DNA of 64,000 bases, taken from contig CM048572.1 in the NCBI GenBank assembly GCA_026413225.1, forward strand, positions 5,332,001 to 5,396,000. The letters run 5' to 3'. Below, piece by piece: positions 9,711 to 22,490 of the stretch. Source of the stretch: Otis tarda. Taxonomy: Eukaryota > Chordata > Aves > Otidiformes > Otididae. Position 1 is the first letter of the stretch; every line of letters starts with the position of its first letter. The position numbers and the translations under genes are program-made. Below the pieces are notes generated by a model, which was not told where the DNA came from, did not search any database, and saw only the letters and a program-made list of their open reading frames with translations.

Positions 9711-12700
9711 GAGCTTAAGGTGACCTGTCCTCCAAAGTTATCTTTCTCTTTTGATGAAGAAGAAGCTCTGATGGCCGATTTTTAGACTTTGAATGGTAGG
9801 GCCACTTTTCTAATTATGGGGTTTGATGTAGTTAAATGCTCCTTTGGCTTCCTAAGAAGAGCTAAAGTGTTTATTCTCTCTACCCCATAGCGCCATGCAG
9901 GACATGATCTGATCCCCAAGGCTCCACAAGAGAAGAAGACATCAGTGTTGTTTATGGATTACGATAGCAGTAGCGTGGAAGCTGCTAAACTGAGCCTTGT
10001 ACTCTTACTCCCAGGTCAGCCATAGTCCCAGACTGTGGACTGGGGACATGGCCTTGGGGAAGAGGGAATCCCTGCACCTACTCACCCACAGCATCCAGCA
10101 AACATCACAGTCAACATGCACCACAACTGTTAGAATTAGCGTCTCTCAAGTACATAAGAATACCTGCAGTTTGGAGTGTCATGTTGAAAAGAACATATTT
10201 GCCATGTAAATAGATACCATGTAGAAGTTCTTTTTTTATACTACAATCTACAAGGTGGGGGTTTTTTAGTTACTATCTAAGATTATTTTTTAGAACTGCT
10301 ATCAAACCCAGGTTACAGTACAGTCAGCAGTAACAGCAGTTTGAAAAGTCCTGGACATCAAGAGAAAATGAGTTTAACCTCTCAAAAAAAAATAATAAAA
10401 AAAAAATCTGTCCTAAACATAATCCCTGTAGAGTAGGTTTGCACATCTTCGTCTTCAATGGGAAGCATTTTTATATCGAAAGAGTCATTTTGACAAAAAG
10501 GACTGTTAAGTGTCGCTTCTTGCTAGTTAGCCATGAAATTGTCCTTAATCTGTATAGATATTTCAAGTACCATATAAATGTCACTCCACTAGCACAACTT
10601 CTCTTGTATATCTGGACCTGAATCTAATTGTTGCATTATGTGAGGAGCAGCATAATAATTAGATTCTCATTGTAAAATGAGAAAAGGTTCACTGTAATTT
10701 ATGGCATCAGATCCAAATGAGAAGTACTCTAATTTTATTGAAAGTGGCATGGATCCACCTGTTCCATGTTAACTAAGAACCTGAGACCTCACGAAATCTT
10801 CAGAGAGTATGTGAAGTCTGGGCTTCACAGCTTCTCCATCTATTTATACAAATTAAGAGGTTTTATGTGAAAAAGGTTTGTGTTGGTTTTGGTATATACT
10901 CAAATACATCTCCTCCTCCCCACTCCCAGTAAATGACTTCTGAGTATTTTTTTTTCTTTTTCTTCTTTTCACTCCTCATTTTTCCATCTGTATGTAGTTA
11001 AACGTAGAAGCTATATGAACTCTGTGTTGCTTTCCTCGTGTTTTCACAGCAGACTGTACTGTAAGGGAAGCTCCCATGAAGTGCCAGAGACCACGCACTG
11101 CATTAGCATCTGAGCAGGCAGTGTAAAAAATCAGATCTGATTCTGCCTGTGGAAGATAAATGAGCCAGAATCCCCAATGCCCAAGATTTGGTCATCTCTT
11201 TATGAGTTCTGAAGTACCTATTAGCAGCTTTGATGAGTGCTAGGGGAGATGAAGTCTACCTTGAACAATGTTAGATAGCTGAATCAAATCACTCGAAATC
11301 TCCCAGAGGGAGAAACAGCCTGAACTGGTTATAGACACCGTATCCTTTTCTGCTATTGCCTATAAGGTTTATATGAACACTCTGACGGCGGGAGGAAAAG
11401 TAAGCATTTTTTTTCAGCAAAATCTCCAAAGAATTCACTCATATCTATAATAGCTACTTCCCAAGCAATATTATGTATGTAGTTAGGTGGTTTTGCTAAG
11501 CTTTCATCCCTGCTCTGTGTCCTTTCTAACACAAAAAGATGCCAGCTGCTAAGATGAAGCAGGTGAAAATGAACTTTCTATTGCACGTGCTCCTTGGCTC
11601 TGCCAAGGCCAGTTCAAGGCGGCCCTGAGGAAATCTTTTGGGACAGCAGTATGTATTTCCAAAGCACCACACGATTAAGGAATGCGGATCCTGGGCTAGC
11701 GTGTGGGTTGCCAGACACAAAAGAGTACGGCCACACAGTTAAAACTGAGTTACTGTGATCTAGCAAGTCACTGTGTGTCAGTGGAGCCACTTTTGGATTT
11801 GTTTTTAGCGGAGACCCGCACCCTGCCTTAGGCTGCACGTGGTCTCGGTAGGGCTGAAGCCTCTCCAGAGTTTGGTGCTGGGGCAGCTCTTGCTTAGGCT
11901 GCTCATCTCTTCACTGCGGCACCAGGGAGGCTGCAGGGAGTAACAAAGTCCCTGGGGCTCGAGCCCATAGACGGTGTGGGAGAAAGGAAGAACTGCTGCA
12001 TCCTTTTTGGGAGGAGAAATGGAGCCTCAGTGGTCCTACAACCTGGCCACTACCACTGCAGAAGCCTATGACCCAGCCGGTATTTTACAATCCCAGAAAT
12101 TAAAGTGGGACCAGAGGAAAGGGATTCCTTCTTTTTGCAAGCAGTTGTCCCCACGACTGTCCCCATGCATAGTCTGACAGCAAGGCCAAAATGAATGAGC
12201 TGGGAGGAGCTGAAATGTTTACAGTTGCTGGAGATGTGAAGCAGACTGGTAACTATGCCCTAACTCTGTTTGCATCAGAGTGCTCCAAATCCACTGATTT
12301 GCTGGCAGATAATAACCCTCTCATCCCCCAGCGTTACATCTTGCGTAGCCACTTGAGGCCTTTCTTTAAAATCTTGGTCTGGGAGGATGAGCTGAGATCC
12401 AGTTGAATGCAGTTCATTTTCTTTTAAATGCATTCAGTGGATGCTCTGAAGCAGATTTGGATGCCAGACATCTGTGCTGCTCGCACGCACCCAGGAAAGG
12501 CTTTTCATGCTGCAGCAGAGCTTAGAGCAGGATTATTCGTGGCTGATCCTGATGGTTGGTAGCAACTCCTGAAGCCTTGAACATTGCACAGCATCAGAGG
12601 CTGTCGCTGTCACTGTCAGTGCGTTCTTCACTGCAGGGAGCTATGTGAGTAACGTTCAGCCTAATTTAGAAGAAAAATGAGTTGGATTTGGAGCAAAAGT

Positions 12701-12911
12701 GACTTTTCTGTAGTAGCCCATGAAGTAGTGCTCCAGGCAGTGGTGAGAAGATCTGGGGCTGTGTGTGGTGACTGCAGGGCTTGGGAGGAAAACTGCTGTA
12801 CCTAATGGGCAGTGACAGTGCCAGTGATGGCAACGCCGTGCAGCAGATCGCTTGCCAGCAGACCAGACCCTGCTTTATGCCTCTGAAGTCAGGACCCTGC
12901 AGCTAGGGTGA
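9711..12911. other. Unique noncoding stretch, nothing recognised
   Basis: About 3.2 kb of AT-leaning DNA with short homopolymers (for example near 10383-10409 and 10945-10953). No recognised repeat, RNA gene or credible exon. A 71-codon frame at 12191-12406 (plus) has ordinary amino-acid composition but matches nothing I know. Confidence 0.5.
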
Positions 12912-12942
12912 TTTTTTTGTTTTGTTTTGTTTTGTTTTGTTT
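12912..12942. repeat. (TTTTG)n pentanucleotide microsatellite
   Basis: Five consecutive TTTTG units (12915-12939) flanked by extra T residues. A simple sequence repeat, likely polymorphic in length. Confidence 0.95.
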
Positions 12943-15213
12943 CACCAGGTGCAGGATAGTCCTTAGTCTAAAAGATATCACACTGAATCCCTCAGAGTGT
13001 CTTTGGGCTTCTCCATTGCTCGATGTCTTCATAACAGGTGCTTGCTTGTGCTCTGCCTCTGGGCCCGTGTGGGACGTGTGACAAGTGCTGACGCCGTAAT
13101 ACTGTGAGCCTATTTCAATCTGAAGCAAAAGAATCAGCCAATACAAAGAGATCTCAGCATCAGAATATACCAGCTTTGCCCTCTGTCCTTTTTCCCAAAT
13201 TGTGTGGAGCAAACGGCCAGCATTGAGCTGAGCTTTAAGCCCAGATCAAGAATTTCAGGGATATAAAATGATTTGATTTGAAAGCTTGGGATCCTTACAA
13301 CTCTGCTTCCACTGTGGGAACAAAAGAACTTCAGAAGCACAAGAGGAAGCCAGAAAAGCTTAGTTAAGCCCTAATGATTGCTGAAGGAAACCAGTAAAAC
13401 TAAAAGAGGAAGCAAGTCCCAGTATAAACCTACCCACCCGCTCCCACCTGATGAGGTTGCTTTGTGGGCTGTGGTTTTGAATGCCTATGGTTCACAAAGA
13501 CCCCCACCCCCAAGAGGGACATGGTGGCAGAGGTTTTGCTGCCTTTTGCAGGGCAGAGGGACTGCTCAGCAGGAAATGAATTTTCCCACTAGGCATTAGC
13601 CAGGGAGGAAAACTGTTCATGGAGTTTCCCACAACTGAGCTGCTGCAAAACAAATAACGCAAACATGTGAAAACTTTCAAAATCACAGTCCTTTCATGGC
13701 ACCTGCTGACTGCACAGGATGTCACTCTGAGCCAATGCCAAAGCTCTCTACTCCCATGACAGGAATGTTGAGGCTGTGTCAGACAGCCGCTGGTGAAACT
13801 CAGAACAGGGATGCGGCCATGGAGAGCAGAAGTGACTCTATGGCAGTGAAAGGAAACACAGACCGGCGGGAGCCAGCTACACACGCAGAAGGTGGCAGGT
13901 CCTCTCCAGCTGGAGTAGAACCTATCTGGTTGGAGAAGTGCGACCCCTTTTCTGGGCCGTATTGCTAATTAGCAGCTATAGCAATCAAGGATTGTTATAT
14001 TCACCCCAGGACCAGATGGCCCTATCATGATGCAAAGAAATCTGAAGGCAATTAATGGTGCACTGTGTTACCTGCCCCTGTGCTGTCCCACCCGCTGTTC
14101 AGTACAGGCCACGGGCTGGAATCTCACTTGTCCTTGGGGGCTGATGGATGGCTTGCTATAGGGTTCTCTTATTTTTCTTTCTTTGTCTGGATGTGACTGA
14201 AGAGTGACGAAGGCAAGAAAGTCCTGTAGAGATAAGTCTCGATGTGTACTACGTAGGAGACCTGAGAGAGGGAGAAGGTTTATGGGCAGCAGTGGCAGGT
14301 TCCTAATCCTCTACAGTGTTTTTCCACAGAAAAGCCACACGGGCTCCTTAAACTTTTGAGCTGCCTCAAACAACTTTTATTAGACCTCCTTTGCCTGCTT
14401 GGCTCATGAGTATTCCAGATGTTGGTGGCTTGAAAGACAGAGGGAGGTTTCTAATTCTCAAGGCTGGTGTTGTGAGGTCCCACCATCCCTTGCTTTTGCA
14501 TATTTTACTGTTGCAGTGGGTGTCTCAGCACTGCTGCTGGGTTTTTAATTAACCTGTGTACTCTACAAGTCTCTTCCCAGAGTATCCTTCTTTTTCTAAG
14601 AGGAAGTTCTTTAGAAGATGTCCTCTGTACCTTCTCCGTGAAAGCACATAGCATTTGCCTGTCTCTTCCATACTCTGGTTATCACAGCATTTAGGCTTCC
14701 TGCAGGGCAGAGCAGAGGTAAGTAGCTGTTGCTCAACATCCAGCAGCAAACCTTCTCAAGATCATAGCATAATAACAAGTTCAGGTAGATCCCACTCATC
14801 CTGTGTTACTGTACCTCTGCAAGGTGTTATCCGAGCTTTGTTGTTGGTAAGATAATGCTGCAGATTTTGCAGGTAGAGGATGCCTTAGGCATGATGCCAG
14901 TAGCAAGAGGATTTTAGTAAAGCAAAGAAGTAAGGATCAAATACTGATATCAGCTGCTCCAAATAAGAGTTACAGTCCTTTGGGCTCCTCAGACACAGGG
15001 AACTGAACACCCTGTTGGCCTTTTACACCTGGGTGTCCCTAGAAAAGGACAATTAGTGGAACAAATGCAACTCATCTGCCATATGGAGAGGGAGCTTTAG
15101 GGAAATTATTTCTCTGCTACATTATTCAGGGTAGAATGAAGCTTGTACTTGAAGCTTACTAATGTTAACAAAATCTCTGAACAACAGGGTTTTGTTGTTG
15201 CATTAAAACTTTT
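12943..15213. other. Unique noncoding stretch, nothing recognised
   Basis: Mixed composition. Overlapping open frames on both strands at 13.4-14.0 kb are explained by a locally GC-richer, stop-poor patch. No repeat or RNA gene recognised. Confidence 0.5.
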
Positions 15214-15309
15214 GCTTTCCCTTTCCCCCCCCCTTCCATCTCTCACTCCTTCTCCTCTCTCTCTTTTCTTCTTTGTCTTTTATTTTTGATCCACTCTCTC
15301 TCATTTTAG
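15214..15309 (+). repeat. Polypyrimidine tract ending in AG
   Basis: About 95 bases of almost pure C/T on the plus strand, including a C9 run at 15225-15233. It is interrupted once by GAT (near 15288) and closes with CTCTCTCTCATTTTAG at 15294-15309. The end fits a strong 3' splice acceptor (tract plus AG at 15308-15309). A GTATAG donor-like site follows at 15391, which would bound an 81-base exon. All three frames of that exon contain stops, so any transcript would be noncoding. Confidence 0.5.
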
Positions 15310-17045
15310 TTGATAAACAGAAAAGGCAACAGTGCTAGAACAGTCAGTGCATTGTCAAGGGGGCTGCCTTAACCCTCTGAAATCCCCAAGGTATAGTAGG
15401 GCTGCGTTAAGTGGGCTTCAAAGGCAGGAGGTGGAATGAGGTGTGATAGGAAACCAGCTCTTACTAACTGGTTCACTTCAGGCTAGCTTTAAATAAATTG
15501 CAGCTCTGAGCTGCTTGGACGTTGACAAGAGGGCTGTGATATTTGTGGCTGCACTACAGAGAATTTCAGCCTTTGAAAGCAGAAATGAAGAGAACCTGAA
15601 AGGACTTAAAGCTGTGAAATTGTAAAGCAAAAACAAAACAAGCCTCTCAGTGTGGAGGCTCCCTAGGCTTGTTCCTGGATTGCATCTCTCATAGACAAAC
15701 TTTACCTGGCTCTTAAGAAAACACATGCTGCATTCCTTGTTTCTTTAGCTTGGTTTTGGGAGCAGCTGAGCTCTTTGGTAGCAGCTTTGAGAAGTGCTGT
15801 AGATGGATTTTTCGGAAGAATTCAAAATCATGGGGACTGAGTTGTAGAAAAAACAGAATAAGTGACCAGCAGTTGAATCTCTGAAAAAAAACAAACAAAC
15901 AAAACTGAACTCTATATTTGGTGCTATGAAGTGAAAATCTAGGTCCTGAAGCACAAATTCAGCACTGCCAAAGCAGTATGTGGACCCGTTAAGGGTTCAC
16001 TTAGGTCTCCTCAAGTAGCATTACCACCACCCATGTTTATGGGTTTAAAACTGCACCTAGTGTATCAGAGTCACTAATTGTGGAAAACCAGGGTGAGGAT
16101 CTGATGACAGCTGTGGACTGACTTTTGCTCCATGCAAACTAAGTCAAATCATAAGTGCAACCTATTCCCAGCAGACTCCTAAAAGCATTGATCAGGCTCC
16201 TACCTTTCAGGTTTTCCGTCAGAGTTTGAGTATTGTATTCTCTCTTCCTCCAAGCTGTTTTTCCACCCTTAATCACCACCAATAGAGATGCAGATTGCTT
16301 TTGATGTTGGTATAATAGCTGGTCCATTGATACAAATCAACACAGAGAGCACTGGGATAATGTAGATTTTTATCAGGTGAGGCTGTAGTAAGCTTTTAAA
16401 GGCAAAGTCTTGAAAAGTTCAGTTGAAGTTCAGAGTCTTAATTTATCACCAGCTACTACACCTGAGGTGGCCTAGAATGGAGACTGTAGTTTTATTTGGT
16501 TAAATAATGTTTAAATTTACATGTCTGGCAGCTGGAATACCTTCATTTTTCATAAATCTGTCTTAGAGAGATGTTGATGGAGGTGAAGAGTTGTCCTCTA
16601 CTTAGGTAGAGATGGTTGGCTTGCTATTCAGCTGGGTGATAATTGTCTTACATTGCACTTTCCTGGCTCTACTTGGAGGAACATGGATCGTGAGGAATCC
16701 TTGAAAGCAGCTACACCCTCATCTGCTCCTAAAAGATCACCATGAGCAGGCTTATCCATACCTTTCGTATAAATGGAACTTGACTCTCAGTTTCCATCAC
16801 CGTCATTTGTTTCTGCCTTGCAGACGAGTGCTTGGTGCTCAGTCTCAGGCAAGTTGTTGACGTCTGTCTACAGTTCAAATTGGGGATGCCCCTACATCAA
16901 CTGGTAGCATTAGCAGCTTCCAAACAGAAAACTTCTTGGAGGTAATGGAGGCATGCTGTGGTCAGAGAAGAAGCCTTGTTTTGTTGAGCAATTACTGTAT
17001 TTCATTGTCCAAGGTTTTAAACTTGCACTGAGAGGTTGATCCTTC
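15310..17045. other. Unique noncoding stretch, nothing recognised
   Basis: Ordinary AT-rich DNA. No repeat, RNA gene or coding exon recognised. Confidence 0.5.
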
Positions 17046-17048
17046 TGC

Positions 17049-17103
17049 TATTGATCTCAATGGCAGTTTTGTCATGGTCTTGAACGAAGCCTGAATCAGG
17101 AAC
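17049..17103. repeat. Old sauropsid interspersed repeat scrap
   Basis: TATTGATCTCAATGGCAGTT followed by TTGTCATGGTCTTGAACG and CTGAATCAGG closely follows 'cattgacttcaatggcagttttgccattgactt...gatcagg', the same old repeat pattern seen at 7.3-7.5, 46.9 and 56.8 kb. This is an assignment by recalled pattern, with no family name given. Confidence 0.4.
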
Positions 17104-18997
17104 AGAATTAACTTTAAATCAGGGGTCAGAAAATGTTATAAGAGATAAAGAACTCGAATGGGAAAGAGAAAAAAATGGTGTGTTGGCTGGACATTTCCTA
17201 AACAGGTTTGTTTCATGCTTCTGAAATTGCACATTTTTTATTTTGTGTAAACCACTGGTGATTTTCCATTTGGATATATAAAATTTATTAGACAGTCCTT
17301 AAAAACAGATTCAGAATTGACCACAGAAGTCTCCTTCCATTCATAATAAATCCATCTTTATTAGAAGCAAAGGCAATCTTCCAGTGTCCATTTTGTTTAG
17401 TTAGTAGCCTAATCAGTGACAACTTTAGAGTTTAAGATTTATGACATGACAAAAATTAAACATATCCTTTTCTCAGCAGATTGTTCTGGAGAGGGTAATT
17501 ATACGAGTACAGTCTAAGCTTATTATCTTTCTCTTTCTTTTTTCTTGTCCGATCTTCCCTCCTTTTCCTTTTTACACTACTACATTTCCTACATGCGTTC
17601 AGCGAAGCCAAAAATGATATTTTGATAATGGGCGCACAATGAACATTTAAGAGGGCTGGCTGACAATGTGAGACTTTGTTAAGGAAAAGAGGATACAATG
17701 AATAGCTATAATGGGAGTCATTAATGAAGGGACTGCTTTTTTTTTTTTCCTGAGGAAGGCTACATCTTAATGCTTCTCAGGTTTCCTTCTCTATTTATAC
17801 AACACTGTGGAGGTCAAACCTAAAGTTAGGTCTTTCCTGGTGATGTGTAATGAAACTTAGGGCACTAAAGAACTTGTTGTGCATTTTTAGCCTGCATGTA
17901 TTCTGCCTGCAAGAGATTCTGCCTTCCTTTCTGTAAGTGATGTTCTCCTCCATTCTGCCTCTTAAAATAATTTGCAAATGAAAAATTAAATGGGAAAAAA
18001 AAAAAAGAAAACTCACCTGAAAACTCAGAGCACCATTTCAGTTAGCGGAAGTCTGGGGAGTTTGATTGCAATAGTTTGTCAGCGCTGGCTGCTCCAGCAG
18101 TGATCCACCTGTTGTTTCCCCCTTTGTTATCACAGGTTTTTCCAAGAGCAACAGGAGCAGCAAACCCAGCTTTTCATTGCTCCCTGTCCCTGTCTCAGCT
18201 CCTCCTATGACAAGGGCACCAGCTTGGCTTGAGGACCTTCACTATTGGCATGGCAAAAATCCAGCTCCAGCCACGTTTCTGAGACACCTTGAAGCTGCCG
18301 GGAAGGTTAGTACCTAGACGTGCTTTACGCGTTTAGTAGCTGTATGAAACTGCTGTCCAAGCGGGAGTGCAGTGGATGCACTGTGTGTTTCTGTGATGAA
18401 GGAGCATACCATGAAGTAATTAAGTATTAATTTTCCTGCTGAGTCCTGGTGAATTGTGAGCCTGATGAGCAGGTGCAGGGCAGGGAGAGGAAGAGAGGGA
18501 AAGTTTTCTCCTTTAGCAGCAGCAAAGTAGTAGTAACATTTTGCTGTATTGCTGAGTTGCTTTTCACTAGAATAGCATGCAAAGGGAACCCACACTTCGA
18601 TACCTCCATTTCCTTAATGACGGAGAAATACTGAGATGAGTTATTCAGTGTCCACATCCTTCCTGTTGTGTGCATCCTGTCCGCAGCAAAGGAGGTTTCT
18701 TAATAAAATAAGTCTTTTTTCCTTCTCTTTTTTTTTTCTCTTGTCCTCTCTTTCCCTCTACACTGCACATTGTAACTCATCTCTTCTCTCTTCCCAGAGA
18801 GGAAGAGTAGGAGGCACACCTTGCTCCACAGCCCGTTAAAGCTCAGAAATGCCATTCCTGAGGGCCAGCACCCTATGCCTAAGAGATTTAGTGTCTGGAT
18901 TGCCAGTGTAGGACATTATAGATGAGCCTGATACACAGGTCAGGGCCAATGAAGATGACGTTATTTCTTTACTGCCATTGCTGTTGAGGAGAATGAA
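17104..18997. other. Unique noncoding stretch with pyrimidine-rich run
   Basis: Contains an A-run near 17995-18006 and a T/C-rich run at about 18711-18770. No gene, RNA or further repeat recognised. Confidence 0.5.
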
Positions 18998-19060
18998 CCA
19001 AATTCCAGTCTCAGTTTCTCCTGGGTAAGTCAGGACTCGAATCTACTGACTCCAGAGAAG
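18998..19060. repeat. Old sauropsid interspersed repeat scrap
   Basis: CCAAATTCCAGTCTCAGTTT, then a TAAGTCAGGACTC block, then CTACTGACTCCAGAG resembles the common 'ccaaattctgctctcagttacact...ccactgacttcagtgg' pattern of old archosaur/turtle repeats. Moderate similarity, assigned from recall. Confidence 0.3.
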
Positions 19061-22000
19061 GTCTATTGCTGTAGCAAAGGGCTGTGCTGTCCCTTATTTT
19101 CTAGTATTTTTTTCCCCAGTTTCTCTTTCCATATTTAGTTAACATCACCCATATTGCATTAGGGCCATTTTATGTGAAGTACTCAGTAAACAGCATGAGA
19201 TGGCTTTTCCCACAGAAAGGTTACAGAATGCCTCCTGGGTCAGCACTGGAGGCAGTGTTTGGTTCAGCCCCATTTCTTCTTTCCTTTTACTCGTGTTTTC
19301 TGTCATGCTTTTATGTCTTTTTCTTAATTTGAACATAGAATTAATGAGCACAATTAATATGGCAAGATTAGTCTTGCCACAATCAGAGCTGCTGAGAAGT
19401 GATTCCAACTTACACTACTCCAGCCTTTTCCATCCAAGGCCCACAAAAATCAATAATCTATAAAGTGTTCAGTTAATTTTATTAGTCTAATGCTGCTGAA
19501 ATATTTTCTGTATAGGAGTGATTCGCTATCAGCCTTTTTGGGGCAGAAACTGTCCACATTGACGCAACAGGCATAAGGCCAACATGTACACTCCATGGAG
19601 GGAAAAAGGAATTTTTTTTTGTTTTTAAAGATGCTAGATTTGGAATGGTTTCCACACTCAGATGTAAGGTTATAGCTATCTAAAGAGCAGAGTGGTCAAG
19701 ACATTTTAATAAATCTACCCATTACACCTAATTAAATCTCTTCAAAAGATGAGAACAGTTACAATGACCATATGAACAGAGAAAAAATGCTAAAAAAAAA
19801 GTTGCCAATCTTCAATAAGCAAGCTTTTTAAAATTTTTAGTGTAATGCTATATTACCACATATGGTTATACATGCAATGCTGGGGAGCTAGCTCTGAAAG
19901 CAGTTCTTTTACTAGCTTTTAATAACACCAGATGTCTATGTGGCGACAGAGAGGAAGGGACTGCAATCGAACTGGGAATTGGACCCTGTGGACCAGTTGA
20001 GCCCCAAAGCTGTAGCAAAGTCTCTTCCCTTCATACACCACCATTGTATTATTAACTTGCGTCTAGAAATGGAAGATGCTCTGGGTTTTCAGATATCATA
20101 ATTCCCCAGCCATCTGCTTGATGGGAGGATAACATCATGATACTGCTTATGCCACATTGAGTGTTAAGCCATTACACAAATAATGTAACGAAACCACTCT
20201 GCTTTCTATTGTTGTTGGTCTTTTCCTCTGAAATAGCCAAACACAAGCATTTTGTTGTTCCATCTCAGCAAAAGACACCAGATGGACTTGAGAGCCAGAG
20301 TGCAGCCTTGTTCTCATGATCTCACCAGGCTGGGGGAGAAACCATGTTAATGTGGTTGTCCACCTGCAGGGACATTGTTGCACAGGTCAATGATGGGATA
20401 TAGGAGATTTCTCTACTTCAGTGTAGGAGAAATTCATCCATATGCCTTCATAATACTACAATATTGGTACTACTCCAAAGTGTAATTACACTGGGAATAA
20501 ACCTAACTTTACACCTGCTGTGGAAGGTGCTGGTACTGATCAATAAGTTTCTTTTAGTGCCAAAAGACTGGGAGTGGTTGAATTCCCTTTCCTTTGTTTT
20601 CTACTGAAGGTTGCATTCCTGAAAACCTGGTGCCCGTGGCAGAGGAAAACATGGGTGGACACAGCTGTGGTCGGAATGGTGGAACAGGTTGTGGCTGCAT
20701 CATGCGGTACACCACAACACAGGGACTCTGCTCACCTCTCCTGGTAAACTCCATCTGCATACGGAGGAAGGGTTTCTGTGCACCTAATCCTTTTCCTTAG
20801 TGTTCTTTGGAGGAGGATGTGGCCTAGAAACTTCTGGTACACACCGTGTGTGAGAGGGTGTGCACCAGTGCCACTGCATGAGTCACAGGATGAAATGTTG
20901 CCAACAGCCATGCACAACAGAGGCTGTCCTGTTTAGCTGTGGTCCCTCAGAGGGTGAAAGGTGGACAAATACCAAAAACCTTTATGGGCACTCGCTCCCA
21001 TTGAGCTGGTTTGTGTGTGCCTTCCAGTGGGCTGTCACAGCCTGCTGGGTCAGCTGTTTATCACACATCCTCTCCCTCCGGCTCTGCCAGCATCCCGGAT
21101 CACCCACCTAACCCAACAGTTGATTTGGTTTGCTTCTTCAGGAAGGTGTTGAGGTCCACAGAACAAAGAATCACTGACAAACACTCAACTGGAAACTGAT
21201 TTCTCACATTTTAAAAAATCTGGAAACTCACCTTTACCAATTTGGACAAATATTTTGTAGCTACTTGAGAAACCAGCGCTCACCCTGTCAGAGACTCTTT
21301 GGGTGCAGGACAAAGCACAACGTCAGAGCTGCTCTAGGATGTGGATGGAGATAGGCTGGTGCAAGATGTGTAAAGTACATGCACAGAACTTTCATATGGG
21401 GACAGGTGGGACCAAGTTAGAATTAAAATGTGTGGAAACCCTATCAGATACCTGCTACCTCCTTCACTTCTTCAGTCCCAGTTCCAGACTGTTCATTCCT
21501 TCTCCCTGAACTTAAATTACAGGGAGAATAAATGAATGCAAAGCAGTAAAAGCATGTGGGGGCAGAACAGAGGACATCCTCAACCCTCTCATATCTCCAT
21601 CATGTGCCTTTTTGAGCCATGGGCTTTTTGGCCTGGGAGAGAAGCCAAACACCCTTCCACAAGAGATTTTAATTTTTGCTCTTGTGCTCTGCTTTGCTGT
21701 AAAGGTGTAAAAAGCAGATGCCTTTGGGGGCCACTATTTTTTGGAGAAAAAAAAAAAAAGAAGATGGTGACACTTCTGCACTTTTTCAGATTGTGCACTT
21801 TTTATCCTCCTGCACAGTTCGTAAACAACAGGTTATAAAGCACAGGAGAGGAGTCCTCAGACATAATAAATAGAATATGGATTCAATCCAGCATTTTAAG
21901 AAAAGATAGTTCCACTTACTGCAATGGAGAACAACGATGCCAGGATGAGATACAAATAGCTGTAATAATTTCTGTGTTTTTAAGACTTTAGCAGAGAATA

Positions 22001-22386
22001 ATAATAAATCAGGCTTTGGAAAACTCAGTATTTTTACCCACAGAAAACTATTCCGCAGCAGCAAGTAGACCGGAAGGGAGATCACACAGCCAGGGTTTCG
22101 TTTACAAAGCGACTGTCAAACTTGAGTCTCCAGCCTCTTACACATACCATTTGCAGTCACATCTTCTCCAGGCTGTCTCCGTGTTTAAGGAAGCAACCAT
22201 ACAGAAATATTGTGACTTCTCCCTGTGGTGTGGAGAGGCTACACCTGTCATTTTATCTTGTTCACTTCGATCCTTTCTGCTTGGGATGAAGGCTCATCCT
22301 CGGCCGTCTATTTCTGAGACCTGATGCTCGGATCGGCATCTAAGGGAGGAGGCAGAGCGTTGACTCTCCATTGCTCTGCAGCTGGT
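19061..22386. other. Unique noncoding stretch, nothing recognised
   Basis: About 3.3 kb of AT-leaning DNA with short A and T runs (for example 19612-19621, 21751-21763). No gene or repeat that I can support. Confidence 0.5.
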
Positions 22387-22490
22387 TTAGTCATTTCCAC
22401 CAGTGCAAAATGGACACGAACTGCCACTCCAGCAGAGCGGCGAATGGTTATACAAGGTGCTTTGGCAATGGAGAACGAGACACTGGGAGT
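22387..22490 (+). repeat. Probable MIR-type SINE remnant
   Basis: A 'TTTAGTCATTTCCACCAGTG' block leading to CAAAATGGACACGA, then GGTTATACAAGGTGCTTTGG, follows the MIR order of CTCAGTTTCC, TGTAAAATGGGGATAA and GTACAAAGTGCTTTGAGA. The last block is the L2-like tail seen in sauropsid MIR copies. It is diverged, so this is probable rather than certain. Confidence 0.5.

Noticed and set aside
13492-13968. 130-codon minus and 90-codon plus frames
   Set aside because: Mutually overlapping, no recognisable domain, and in a stop-poor GC-rich section.
19915-20000. Possible tRNA-like or SINE head (CAATCGAACTGGGAATTGGA)
   Set aside because: No paired arms or A-box/B-box spacing of a tRNA gene and no MIR core follows.
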